NCBI GenBank assembly: GCA_963799245.1
Contig: CAWCWN010000006.1
Coordinates: 186,001 to 250,000, forward strand
Length of the DNA stretch: 64,000 nt
Origin: CAWCWN01 sp963799245
GTDB taxonomy: Bacteria > Chloroflexota > Ktedonobacteria > Ktedonobacterales > Ktedonobacteraceae
Direction: 5' to 3'
Part shown: positions 17,973 to 27,133 of the stretch, piece after piece
Position numbering within the stretch: the stretch's first letter is position 1
How the letters are laid out: each line of letters starts with the position of its first letter
The notes under the pieces: generated by a model
The model's database searches: none
Told to the model about the DNA's origin: nothing
What the model saw: the letters and a program-made list of their open reading frames with translations, nothing else
Made by a program: the position numbers and the translations under genes

Positions 17973-18143
17973 AGGCAGCACAGCGAGCTTCTATGCAGGC
18001 CCTCATCAGCTTGGCCCAGCGGGCCGAGCAGTCAAGTGCAGCTAGTCGCCGCTTTGCAGACAGTGGGGGCAATAATCGAGTACGGGACAGTGTGCTAAAA
18101 TGAGGGAGGGATCAAGAGGAGCAAGAAGAGAGAGGACAAGCAC

Positions 18144-19172
18144 ATGCGTACCAAGAAAATCTATCCTCAGGTCATCAAACGGATCTATCGGCCAGAGATC
18201 ACTGAGTGTGTGGAATGCCAAAGTCGCTTGCGGAGAGCCGCAACCGTTTCTCAGCGCATGGTGGTCACCCTCTCAGAAGTCGTGCGAATTGTACATTGCG
18301 CGTATCGCTGCCCCAACAGGCAATGCCCTGGACAGGCGCGCCTCTATCGCAGCACGCAGGCAGATGCCCTGGCCTTGCCTGGCTTTACCTTTGGGCTCGA
18401 TGTGGTTTTGCTGGTGGGGCAACTCCGGCTGAGTGCACATCAAACGGTCGATGAAATCCATCAAATCCTGACCGATCGGCTCGCTCTCATACAGCAAACG
18501 ATTTCCCGACGGGAAATGCTGTTTCTCTTTGAAGCCTACAGCGCCTTGTTGCGGGCAGGAACGGAGGTAAGTCAGGATGAGGAGTGGAAAAAGCAGGCAC
18601 GTCAAAACGGGGGAGTGTTGCTCTCTATTGATGGTATTCAGCCAGATAACGGGAATGAGACAATTGATCTGGTACGAGATGTCTGGACGGGACGACTCTT
18701 GACAGCCGACAATGTAACCGAAAGCACCAAAGAGCGAGTGCTTCAGGTCTTGGCCCCAGTCGTCGCCCTTGACGTACCAGTGGTCGGGGTCATTAGTGAT
18801 GCGCAACCGACGGAATTGCAAGCGGTGGCTGAACTCTGGCCCGACATTCCCCATCAAATCTGTCAGTTTCATGCCATTCGCGAAGCGGGACGGTTGATCT
18901 ATGTGCTGGACCATCGGATCAAAACCGACCTGCGTATGCGGATGCAACAGAAGACACATGAATATCGACAGGATCTCCATCGACGCATCAAGCAGGCTGA
19001 GCCACATGAAGCCGCTCAATTGCAGGTGCTTGAGCAGTATGCTGCCACCGTCGAGGGGACATTGAATTTGGAGAGTCTGCCCCCCTACGGGTATGGGGGA
19101 CTGGCCATGGAAGAAGGCTTGCAAGGTATTCAGAGTAGTTTAGCAAGCCTGCCCAAAAAAGGGGGACCCTGA
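18144..19172 (+). CDS. Transposase, N-terminal frame (insertion sequence A)
   Basis: 342 codons with an N-terminal Cys pair (CVECQSR, CPNRQCPG) resembling a zinc-binding DNA-recognition region, then a DDE-type core: LLSIDGIQPD (first Asp, about 175) and VVGVISDAQPTE (second Asp, about 215) followed by CQFHAIREAG. The frame stops at 19172, just after an AAAAAAGGGGG run, and the rest of the enzyme continues in the -1 frame. The last acidic residue is in the second frame, so this part alone is inactive unless frames are joined. Confidence 0.8.
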   Translation: MRTKKIYPQVIKRIYRPEITECVECQSRLRRAATVSQRMVVTLSEVVRIVHCAYRCPNRQCPGQARLYRSTQADALALPGFTFGLDVVLLVGQLRLSAHQTVDEIHQILTDRLALIQQTISRREMLFLFEAYSALLRAGTEVSQDEEWKKQARQNGGVLLSIDGIQPDNGNETIDLVRDVWTGRLLTADNVTESTKERVLQVLAPVVALDVPVVGVISDAQPTELQAVAELWPDIPHQICQFHAIREAGRLIYVLDHRIKTDLRMRMQQKTHEYRQDLHRRIKQAEPHEAAQLQVLEQYAATVEGTLNLESLPPYGYGGLAMEEGLQGIQSSLASLPKKGGP

Positions 19173-19822
19173 CCGCAACCAGCCAGAAGCGACTGTCTCG
19201 ACTCCAGAGGATTGTGAGCTTGCACCAAGAGAAACATGAAGCCTTTGAGCAGGTTCGCCAGATGCGTGAGTGGGTTTTCCAAGCGGAACATATTTTGGAT
19301 GGGTCTTGGGCGACTGTTCCCGAAGAGCTCAGTAATGCCGAAGTCGGACGAAGGCTTGATGAATGGCTGACACAACTCGGGACGTTTTTGCAGGCAGAGG
19401 GACGAACGGAAGACGAGCGGCTCCGTTTAGGCCATCTGTGGAAAGTCCTAAGCCATTTGAGGCCTAGCCTGGTTCAGTGCTACGATCGTGCAGACTTTCC
19501 TCGGACCAACAATGACATGGAGCGAACCATTCGAGCCATCAAAATGCACTATCGCCGCATCAGCGGGCGCAAAAACTGGAACAGGTATTTACTTCGCTAT
19601 GGCAGATGTGTCTCGTATCAAGAATGGTGGCATCAGCAACCCAATGGAGCCGTTCGGTTGTCCGAACGCTTACAGCATGTGCCGCCACAGTCATGGCGAG
19701 AGGTCCGGCAACAGACACGGGATCGCCATCAAGAGCAACTCAATCGGTATCGCTTTCGTCATCGGCCTCTGGCCTATCTCGCTTCCTTAGAAACACGCTG
19801 GAGGCAAGCCACCTGTACTTGA
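19173..19822 (+). CDS. Transposase, C-terminal frame (-1), insertion sequence A
   Basis: The frame is open from 19139 and continues the transposase: SQKRLSRLQRIVSLHQEKHE, then FPRTNNDMERTIRAIKMHYR followed by RISGRKNWNRYLLRYG (about 19500-19600), the C-terminal catalytic region with its Glu. The first listed ATG is at 19214, with no good ribosome-binding site. Translation probably depends on slippage at AAAAAAGGGGG (19155-19165), or the gene is dead. Confidence 0.75.
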
Positions 19823-20023
19823 CTATTGCCCCCACTGTTTGTGGACGCTGGTAAATTGCGTGAATCTTCGAACACTTGTATGGATCATCGAACACATGAG
19901 GTAAAAAGCCTTGATAACGCGTTTTTTAAAATTGCCTTTGCCGAGGCCCATAACCTTACTACGCCGCTTGGGACTCCTTAAGATTACCTCAGAGCAAGCT
20001 CCTCTGCTTGCCAAATGAACAGC

Positions 20024-20572
20024 TCAAACCAGTTCGGATGTGGTTTTTGGTCCCGTGCTGAGGCGAGAAAGTGAGACGTATCGCTTTCCTTGAGTGATGA
20101 AAGCAGTACCTCGCCCACTTTCAGAAATCGAAGTATTGACGATATCATTGGGAAGGATGAGTGTATCAGGTGAATCAGGGGGTGTCAGAAAAACAATCTT
20201 GAACTGCCTTTTGCTCCAGTCTTCGCTTCTGGCGAACTCCATTTTTTTAAGTAGTGTTCCTAACCTTGCTCTATCGATATCTGTTAGATCGACTCTTGCT
20301 TCGATTTCATCACGAGAGATGGCTTCTATGTGTCCCAGAATTTTTGGGATACGGCGGTCAATGATGTTTTTTGTATAAAATGCCATGCGAACACAAGGTT
20401 GAATGGTACAATGAGGCTGGCAAATAAAGACAGAGTATTTGAGGTATTCATTCAAGGCAAATCGTGCAGCAACGACAACAGCCCAGTTAGATGCATTGCT
20501 GATTTCATTTCGGTCATGAGTAGAGAGCCTGAGCACGTTGATATCTCCTGTTGTTTGTATAGCATATGTCAA
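20024..20572 (-). CDS. Hypothetical protein, AT-rich
   Basis: 182 residues, base composition distinctly AT-richer than the surrounding genes. I do not recognise it. The middle has charged helical sequence (RRIPKILGHIEAISRDEIEA) and a hydrophobic strand (FKIVFLTPPDSPDTLILP). No signal peptide or membrane segment. It lies between an IS and a disrupted kinase gene, so recent arrival is plausible. Confidence 0.45.
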   Translation of the reverse strand: MTYAIQTTGDINVLRLSTHDRNEISNASNWAVVVAARFALNEYLKYSVFICQPHCTIQPCVRMAFYTKNIIDRRIPKILGHIEAISRDEIEARVDLTDIDRARLGTLLKKMEFARSEDWSKRQFKIVFLTPPDSPDTLILPNDIVNTSISESGRGTAFITQGKRYVSLSRLSTGPKTTSELV

Positions 20573-20640
20573 TTATTTGTGATGTTTGTTTTCGGCGTTT
20601 CCCTGAATTCTAGAGAATTCACCTTTGATCCAGCAGATGA

Positions 20641-21536
20641 TTATGGTACACGCCAGACCTGCGCCACGTTGTTAGAACATGCCGTCGCGATGCGGGTATC
20701 GTCGGTTGACCACACCAGTGCATTGACTGGCAATGACTGATAGATCGCGTAGGTGTTGCCAGTCTTTGCTTCCCACACGTGCATGTTTACATTGCAGGTC
20801 CCCCGCGTGCCGATGAACACATTCCCTGTGACTGTACCTACCTCTCCTCCTGAAGCGATATATCTCCCGTTATGTGACCATGCTACGGCGTTGAGCCATC
20901 CGCCCTTATGTTTGTTATAGGCGAGTAGCATCCGACCTGAACGGGAATCCCAGATCATCACCGTATTATCCCAGCTACAGGAAGCGATACACCTATCATC
21001 GGCTGACCATGCAACGGAGGATACCTTCTTCGTATGTTCCTTATATGTGAGGAGGGCTTTCCCAGTGGTGGCGCTCCAGACCTGCACCCTGGCATCATCG
21101 CTACCCGAAGCAATGCGCCTACCGTCATGTGACCATGCTACTGCTGCCACGCTGTCAAGATGCCCTGTAAAGCGTGTGAACATCTTTCCACTTGCCACCT
21201 CGTAGACCTGGACCGTCCCATTACTGAGGGCAAGGGCCAAATAAGTTCCATCGGGTGACAAGGCCAGGTCATTGATCGCGGCCTGGGCATTCCCATAGCT
21301 GAAAAGCTCCCTCCTGCTCAGAGCATCCACTCGCTGGGCTGTGCCGTCAGCGAAACCGACCACAAGCCGTTTGTTATCACGTGACCAGCAGACAGCAAGG
21401 GCAGCGTCATTTGACTGTGCCGGTGTAATCTGACTGCTATAGGAGAAAAGATGTTTCCCGCTGTCAGCTCTCCATACCTGGGCAGTCCCATCTTGTGCTG
21501 CAGTAGTTATAAATATTCCGCTGGGGGACCAGTCCA
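20641..21536 (-). pseudogene. WD40 repeat domain, C-terminal part of an IS-split kinase gene
   Basis: About 298 codons of WD40 repeats with recurring VAWSHDGRRIASGSDDARVQ-type units (six or so blades), ending WRVP. The first codons DWSPSGIF continue exactly the DWS at the end of the kinase part at 22957-22965 once the IS and one 9-bp duplicate are removed. The intact gene would encode kinase, membrane segment and extracytoplasmic beta-propeller. Without a start signal this half is probably not translated. Confidence 0.9.
21528..21536. repeat. 9-bp target-site duplication, left copy
   Basis: ACCAGTCCA immediately outside the IS terminus CCTTTCAGG; the same nine bases follow the other IS end at 22957-22965. 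Confidence 0.92.
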
Positions 21537-22956
21537 CCTTTCAGGTATAGGTTTTTGGGCGCAGTCAAGCAGCAGTGCGCGCTCGTGCTCGTGCCCGACG
21601 CTTCTGTTCCCGTTTGCGCTCCCGCTGACGGAGTTCAGAAGGTCGCGGCAGTTTCCTGGGAGCCGTGATAGTCTGAGGCCACGTTTGGGGCAAGAGCCTG
21701 CCGCAGGCCAAGACCTCAGCGTTGAACAGCGCGGCTACTAACCCCAGGCGTCCGCGCACGACACAACTTAACCGGCGTGGCGGCGGCTGACCCGCTGGCC
21801 GCTTGCGCCGACGACAAGCAACATGCGGGGCTGGCAGCGGCTCGCCGCGTCTTTCCTCCCGTTGCTCCTCCTCGGCCTGGCAACCCACGCTCAGCGTCCA
21901 GACCTGGGCCACGGCCATCGCCAACCAGAGCCGTTCTACGCGACTGGCCTCCAGCATTTTGCTGTGGTGCCAGCCCCAGAGGCCGCGTTTGAAGTCTTTG
22001 AAGCCGGTTTCCACCCAAGTACGCATGCCATACCAACTCACTTCGGCTTGCTCTGGTTCCAGATCAGTGAGCACCGCCCAGGGATGCTCATAGCCTGCCT
22101 CCCAATGCATCAGCAAGGTACAGGTCAGGCGGCTGGCTTTCCCCACAAAGCACTCCACTCTTCCTTTCCAACTCGTTCCCGGCGTGGGAACCCATCGACT
22201 GATCCAGTCAAAGGTCTCCTCTCCCACCACACGCGCTTTGACCCCCACGTTGATCCGCAAGAACGGATGCCAGCCACAGGTGCAGATGGCCTGGAACAAC
22301 CAGCGGGCATACAAGCCTCGATCTGCCAGGACCAGCACCTGCCAGTCCGGCGGAATGCTGCCCTCCAGGTGCGTGAGCAGCCCTTCCCAATGTGGTCGCC
22401 ACGAGCCTTTCTCATGCCCTCCCAAGACTTTCCACGCCACCGGAATGGCGCAACTGCGCACCACCACGCTGATCGACAAAATCGTCCAGCGCTCTCCCAA
22501 GGTCGTAGCGTCCAGGACCAGCACCATTTGCTGGTTCCCTTGCTGCCACAGGCGCACCACCCAACAGAGCAAGGGGGCAAAACACGAGGTCACATCCAGT
22601 TCCCGGCGCTTCTTCCCGCTCTTGTGTTTCGCATCCAGATACCACTCGCGCAAGCGCTGAAACACGGTCTGTTCCTCTTGTTCCAACACCAGCGCCAGCA
22701 GAGCACTGAGTTGCGTAATCCCTGCTGCTCCCGACAGCGCGATCCCCACGCTCCAGAGCACTAGCCCCCACACTTGCGGTTTACTCAAATGGGCAAAGGC
22801 CATTGACACTTCTTGTGACCATTGCGATAATCGATCCGGGCAAGACATATCCGTTCTCCTGCTTTTGATGAGTCTGTGGTTTTTTCATCGTAGCAGATGG
22901 CGGCGTCTTGCCGCTCCTTTTTCACCTTCCTTTCCCAAAAATCTATACTTGAAAGG
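21537..22956 (-). mobile_element. IS4-type insertion sequence, copy 1 (1420 bp)
   Basis: Terminal inverted repeats begin CCTTTCA(G/A)GTATAG(G/A)TTTTTGGG at both ends, and 9-bp ACCAGTCCA flanks it on both sides. It interrupts a kinase-WD40 gene. A second copy at 54916-56336 encodes a protein with only two amino-acid differences, so transposition was recent. Confidence 0.95.
21565..22848 (-). CDS. IS4-type transposase (copy 1)
   Basis: 427 residues of a DDE transposase: first Asp in MVLVLDATTLGERW (about 110), second in VLVLADRGLYARWLF (about 175), Glu in YGMRTWVETGFKDFKRGLW (about 285), the Y-(2)-R-(3)-E signature of IS4-like enzymes. The C-terminus is Arg-rich. GGAGAACGGATATG gives a good ribosome-binding site. 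Differs from copy 2 at residue 182 region (GLY for GWY) and ETFDW for ETCDW. Looks functional. Confidence 0.93.
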   Translation of the reverse strand: MSCPDRLSQWSQEVSMAFAHLSKPQVWGLVLWSVGIALSGAAGITQLSALLALVLEQEEQTVFQRLREWYLDAKHKSGKKRRELDVTSCFAPLLCWVVRLWQQGNQQMVLVLDATTLGERWTILSISVVVRSCAIPVAWKVLGGHEKGSWRPHWEGLLTHLEGSIPPDWQVLVLADRGLYARWLFQAICTCGWHPFLRINVGVKARVVGEETFDWISRWVPTPGTSWKGRVECFVGKASRLTCTLLMHWEAGYEHPWAVLTDLEPEQAEVSWYGMRTWVETGFKDFKRGLWGWHHSKMLEASRVERLWLAMAVAQVWTLSVGCQAEEEQREERRGEPLPAPHVACRRRKRPAGQPPPRRLSCVVRGRLGLVAALFNAEVLACGRLLPQTWPQTITAPRKLPRPSELRQRERKREQKRRARARARTAA

Positions 22957-24238
22957 ACCAGTCCACCCCTACGACATCGTCAGAATGCCCCCGATAGGTA
23001 ACAAGGGAAGCGGTCGCTGGAATAAGTGGCGAGTGAGAGTTGTTGGGAGTCTCGCCAGAAAACATCGAGGTGGGATTTGGCGCCCTCTGCCAGAGGACAA
23101 TCCAGGTCAAGCCACTACTGGCAGCTGCTACCAGACCAGCGATCCCGATCATGACACCCCGGCGGGAAAAGCGGCGCTGGGGCCGATCTGGTCTCAGTAC
23201 TCCAGAGACTGCGAGAGGTGGATCGGCAGTCACGGCAAGAGCAGTGGTCGCGTAAGGAGCTGATGGTCGGGTCGCTTTTGAGGACAGAACAGGATCCTGC
23301 TGTAATCCAGGAGGAGTTTGCTGCGGGGCCGACAACTGTGGCACAGCCAAAGAGGCAGATGGCGGCGCAAGGATGATTGAAGGCATGTAGAACGTGCTCA
23401 TGGCCACGGCAGTGTTCTGGCGCAGGCAGGCTTGCTCTAACGCCTGAGCAAAAACACGAACGTTGGGGAAACGTTGCAGTGGATCCTTCTGCAACGCCGT
23501 CATCACAATCTGTTCGATCTCAGAGGGGATCGTTGGAAGATACAGGCGCAAGGATGGGGGCGCTTTGATGCTGTGTTGAAGTGCAATCTCTGTAAACGTC
23601 CCCTGAAAGGGGCGTCTTCCGCAGAGCCATTCATAAACGACGATCCCTAATGCATACTGGTCGCTGGCTGGACACGGATGACCATGGATCTGCTCGGGAG
23701 CCATATATACAATCGTACCGGCGATATTCTGCGTGCTCTGAGAGGCGGAACTGTGAGCAGCCAGCGCAATCCCAAAATCACTAAGGAGCACCTCATGCCG
23801 GGATCCCAGCAGCATGTTTTCAGGCTTCACGTCGCGGTGAATGAGCCGCTGTTCATGGGCATACTGTAATGCCTCGGCAACCTGCTTCACGTAAGTGACC
23901 ACAGTGACCAAAGGGAGACCATTGCCTTTCGGTTGAAGCTGACGCAGGGTACCATGCGGAGCGTAGTCCATGACGAGGTAAGCTGTATCGGCTTCGATGC
24001 CGAAATCATGTATTTGCACGATGGATGGGTGTCGCAGACGAGCAATTGTCTGCGCCTCACGGCGGAACGGTTCCACCGCCTCCTGGGTCAGGTGGTTCAG
24101 GAGCACTTTGACAGCGACCTGCGTCTTGAGATGTATATGCTCGCCGAGATAGACTTCCGCAAAGCCTCCTCGCCCTACCTGTTGGAGAAGGTGATAGTTA
24201 CCTAGTCGCTGGCTGACGCGGTTGGAACTCTGTTGCAT
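22943..24238 (-). pseudogene. Ser/Thr protein kinase, N-terminal part of IS-split kinase-WD40 gene
   Basis: 431 codons. Kinase domain at about 14-275: VGRGGFAEVYLGE (ATP loop), VAVKVLL (Lys), HRDVKPENMLLG (catalytic loop), LSDFGIA (DFG), MAPEQIHG (activation-loop end). A Pro/Ser-rich linker, then a single membrane helix (GVMIGIAGLVAAASSGLTWI, about 365), and the first WD40 strand TYRGHSDDVVGVDWS. It then runs into the IS and stops at TAG inside the inverted repeat. The kinase and membrane anchor might still be made, without the propeller. GGAGAAACAAG precedes the ATG. Confidence 0.92.
22957..22965. repeat. 9-bp target-site duplication, right copy
   Basis: ACCAGTCCA directly after the IS end TTGAAAGG, identical to 21528-21536. 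Confidence 0.92.
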
Positions 24239-24683
24239 CTTGTTTCTCCTGATCCTCTGCGATTTTACTCTGCTGGAGGCATATTTGAAGTGTAGGGGAT
24301 ATGGAGAAAAAAGGCAAATGAGTAGCCATGTTAGATGCCAGGTGAACTTCGGAAGTGGTCAAGGAAAGGTGTCCAGTTCATGCGTGCAAAGCAGGTTATT
24401 CTTCCCTAAGAGAGAACCGTTTTTTACCTGTGAGTACCTTGATACTCTGCTGTCCGTTGGAAGAGGACAAAGCTCTTTGAGATATGTAGAGAAGCCTCTG
24501 AAGCCATTTTATACAAATCTTAACCGACGTTATATGGTACGATGTATCTTTTGGTCAATTTCGTACTGACAGGCTAAAAGTGATATGATTTACCTGCTGG
24601 CGCACAGCGGAAACATTACTATGCTGACTTTTTGTCAAGCGCTATTTGAAATAGATTTTTGATGTTGCGAACAAGGAGATCTC
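24239..24683. promoter_or_regulatory. AT-rich intergenic region between divergent genes
   Basis: About 445 bp, AT-richer than the genes, between the leftward kinase and the rightward radical SAM gene. No small gene is convincing. It should contain both promoters. An AAGGAG ribosome-binding site for the radical SAM gene is at the right end. Confidence 0.4.
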
Positions 24684-26246
24684 ATGGTCAATCAGATAGA
24701 TTTATCTGCACATATCATTTCTTCATCCGATACAACTGCATCTGCGTCAGTGACATCTCATCTGCCTCTACCAAGCCAGAAAAAAGATGTCGATTATGTC
24801 TTTTTCGAATTAACACGCAGCATTTGTCCGCAGTGTCGTCGGGTCATCGATGCGCATATTCTCTTACGTGACAATAAAGTCTATATGCGGAAGCGCTGCC
24901 CTGAGCATGGTCCGTTTGAAGGACTGGTCTACGGTGATGCTCAGGCTTATATCTCTGCTGCACGTTTTAACAAGCCTGGCACCATACCGCTAGCCTACTC
25001 CACGCCAATACAACACGGGTGTCCTCACGATTGTGGCCTTTGCCCTGATCATCAGCAGCATGCATGCCTTGGTATCATTGAGGTGAATAGTGCCTGTAAC
25101 ATGGATTGTCCACTGTGCTTTGCCAATGCTGGTGCGGGCTTCAACCTGACGCTAGAAGAGGTGGAGGGTATTCTGGATCACCTGGTAGAAACGGAGGGCA
25201 ATCCGGAGGTGGTCCAGTTCTCTGGAGGGGAACCATCCATTCATCCACAGATCATCGATATGTTGAAGGCGGCGAAAAAGCGCAACATCAGGCATGTGAT
25301 GCTCAACACTAACGGCAAACGCATTGCTGATGATGATGCGTTCCTGCGACAATTGAGTGAGTTGCACCCATCGATTTATTTTCAGTTTGATGGTTTTGAA
25401 GCTGAAACCTATCGCATGCTCCGTGGCGAACCAGATATTCTGTCGCAGAAACTGCGGGCGTTGGATCGTCTGGCAGAGATTGGGGCGAATGTCGTGCTGG
25501 TCCCAGCGGTTGATCGCTTCGTCAACCTGCACGAAGTGGGTGCCATTGTTTCATTCGGTATGCAGCACCCGGCGGTATGTGGGATCAATTTCCAGCCAGC
25601 ATTCCAGGCGGGTCGTCATGGGGAAAGCGATCCCATGCAGCGCCTGACCATACCCGATATCCTCATAGCCCTGGAAAAGCAGACCAGGGGTACGCTGAAG
25701 GTTGCCGACTTCGTGTCGGTGCCATGCTGCTTTCCCACCTGCAACTCGGTCACCTATGTGCTTAACGATGGTGATACCGTCCTGCCGCTGACACGGGTGG
25801 TCAATGTTGAGGATTATCTAGATTACATCACAAATCGTGCGGTGCCCGATCTTTCAGAAGAGATCAAGGCTGCACTAGAAGGTCTCTGGTCATCCTCCGC
25901 CGTCCCTGGTTCTGACAAGACCGCGCAGCAATTCAGCCTCTCATGCGCTGCTTGTGGTCTCCCTGATGGATTGGACCTGGAGGCATTTGCTAAAAATATC
26001 TTCATGATCATGTTGCAAGATTTCATGGACCCCTGGACATTCAATCAGAAGAACCTGATGAAGTGCTGCAAGGAGATCCTGTTACCCGATGGCAAACAGA
26101 TTCCATTCTGCGCCTACAACAATGTGGGCTACCGTGAGCAGGCACGCCTCCAGTTGCAAGCGCGTGAGCGAGAGCGCAACCAGGCCAGGCGTATGGGCGT
26201 TCCCTATACGCCAGAGCCATTGACGTTTTCATTTACGCAGAAGTAA
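24684..26246 (+). CDS. Radical SAM protein resembling tetraether-lipid synthase (Tes/MJ0619-like)
   Basis: 520 residues. An N-terminal Cys module (CPQCRRVIDAHILL, then KRCPEHGPFEG) and GCPHDCGLCPDHQQHAC precede the radical SAM cluster motif CNMDCPLC at about 138-145 (CxxxCxxC). FSGGEPSIHP is the SAM-binding GGE motif. Further cysteines (VPCCFPTCNS, SCAACG, MKCCKE) could hold extra Fe-S clusters. This order of Cys modules is what I know from archaeal Tes/MJ0619 proteins that join lipid tails carbon-to-carbon. The next genes encode a methyltransferase and a CDP-alcohol phosphatidyltransferase, which fits lipid chemistry, but substrate is inference. AAGGAG precedes the ATG. Confidence 0.75.
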   Translation: MVNQIDLSAHIISSSDTTASASVTSHLPLPSQKKDVDYVFFELTRSICPQCRRVIDAHILLRDNKVYMRKRCPEHGPFEGLVYGDAQAYISAARFNKPGTIPLAYSTPIQHGCPHDCGLCPDHQQHACLGIIEVNSACNMDCPLCFANAGAGFNLTLEEVEGILDHLVETEGNPEVVQFSGGEPSIHPQIIDMLKAAKKRNIRHVMLNTNGKRIADDDAFLRQLSELHPSIYFQFDGFEAETYRMLRGEPDILSQKLRALDRLAEIGANVVLVPAVDRFVNLHEVGAIVSFGMQHPAVCGINFQPAFQAGRHGESDPMQRLTIPDILIALEKQTRGTLKVADFVSVPCCFPTCNSVTYVLNDGDTVLPLTRVVNVEDYLDYITNRAVPDLSEEIKAALEGLWSSSAVPGSDKTAQQFSLSCAACGLPDGLDLEAFAKNIFMIMLQDFMDPWTFNQKNLMKCCKEILLPDGKQIPFCAYNNVGYREQARLQLQARERERNQARRMGVPYTPEPLTFSFTQK

Positions 26247-26295
26247 CATGAGAGACTCACGAGCAAAATCCTGATGATAATAAGGAGCAAGGTTG

Positions 26296-27117
26296 ATGGA
26301 TGCACAGCACAAGATACAGGTCGAGTCCGATGCTGTAGAGATTAAGACCTGCTGCGCAACCGCCTACCAGAGCGATGTCGCGCGGCTTTTGCTCGGTGAC
26401 TCGTTTCACCCCGGTGGTCTCAAACTGACCGAACATCTTGGCACAATACTCCATCTCGGGCCGCAGCAGCGGGTTCTGGATGTCGCAACGGGACAGGGAA
26501 GGAGTGCCATCGCACTTGCACAACGTTTTGGCTGTCAGGTGCTGGGCATTGAGTACGGCAATGAAGCAGTCAAGAAGGCCACAGAGGCAGCAACAGAGGT
26601 GGGCGTCACCCATCTTGTGACCTTCCAACAGGGGGATGCTGAACGTCTTCCAGTCTCCGATGGTAGCTTTGATGCCGTCATCTGTGAATGCGCTTTCTGC
26701 ATATTGCCTGACAAGGCGACGGCGGCATCAGAGTTCCTTCGTGTGTTGAAACCGGGTGGACAGGTTGGATTGAGCGACCTGATACGCACTGGAGATGTAC
26801 CGGCAGCGTTACAAGGATTGCTTGCCTGGATCGCCTGTATCGCGGATGCACAACCTGTGAGTAGCTATACACGCTATCTGACAGAGGCAGGGTTGACAGT
26901 CGATCTGATCGAACGACACGATGAAGCCTTACGCGAGATGGTGCAGCAAATTCGTGGGAAATTGCTTGGAGCAGAACTGCTCATAGGACTCAAGAAGCTC
27001 GACCTTCCAGGTTCGCTTGACTTCGAGCAGGCAAAAGCACTGGCGAAGGCGGCAGCCACTGCTATCCAAATGAGCAAATTCGGCTATGCCGTGATCATAG
27101 CAAGCAAGATGAACTAA
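26296..27117 (+). CDS. Class I SAM-dependent methyltransferase
   Basis: 273 residues. RVLDVATGQGRSAIALAQRF at about 58-78 is motif I (SAM binding, DxxTGxG), GIEYGNEA is motif post-I, GDAERLPVSDGSFDAVICEC is motifs II, FLRVLKPGGQVGLSD is motif III. The N-terminus carries a Cys pair (KTCCATAYQSD) and LLGDSFHPGG, reminiscent of UbiE/arsenite-methyltransferase relatives. Substrate unknown. Start ATG 26296 has AAGGAG eight bases upstream. It lies 49 bp after the radical SAM gene and is probably co-transcribed with it. Confidence 0.88.
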   Translation: MDAQHKIQVESDAVEIKTCCATAYQSDVARLLLGDSFHPGGLKLTEHLGTILHLGPQQRVLDVATGQGRSAIALAQRFGCQVLGIEYGNEAVKKATEAATEVGVTHLVTFQQGDAERLPVSDGSFDAVICECAFCILPDKATAASEFLRVLKPGGQVGLSDLIRTGDVPAALQGLLAWIACIADAQPVSSYTRYLTEAGLTVDLIERHDEALREMVQQIRGKLLGAELLIGLKKLDLPGSLDFEQAKALAKAAATAIQMSKFGYAVIIASKMN

Positions 27118-27133
27118 AAACATGTCCCGATGG

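Larger units (their letters stand above)
18061..19837 (+). mobile_element. Insertion sequence A, 1.78 kb, with 23-bp terminal inverted repeats
   Basis: The left end CAGTGGGGGCAATAATCGAG (18061) is matched in inverse at the right end (up to 19837): 23 bp with two mismatches. The element is filled by one transposase gene in two frames. Flanking octamers TTTGCAGA (left) and TTTGTGGA (right) may be a decayed 8-bp target duplication. Family not assigned. Confidence 0.8.

Noticed and set aside
21823..22764. 313-codon open frame opposite the IS4-type transposase (also 55109-56050 in copy 2)
   Set aside because: It is the exact antisense of a clear DDE transposase, repeats in both copies only because the IS repeats, and has no recognisable motif.
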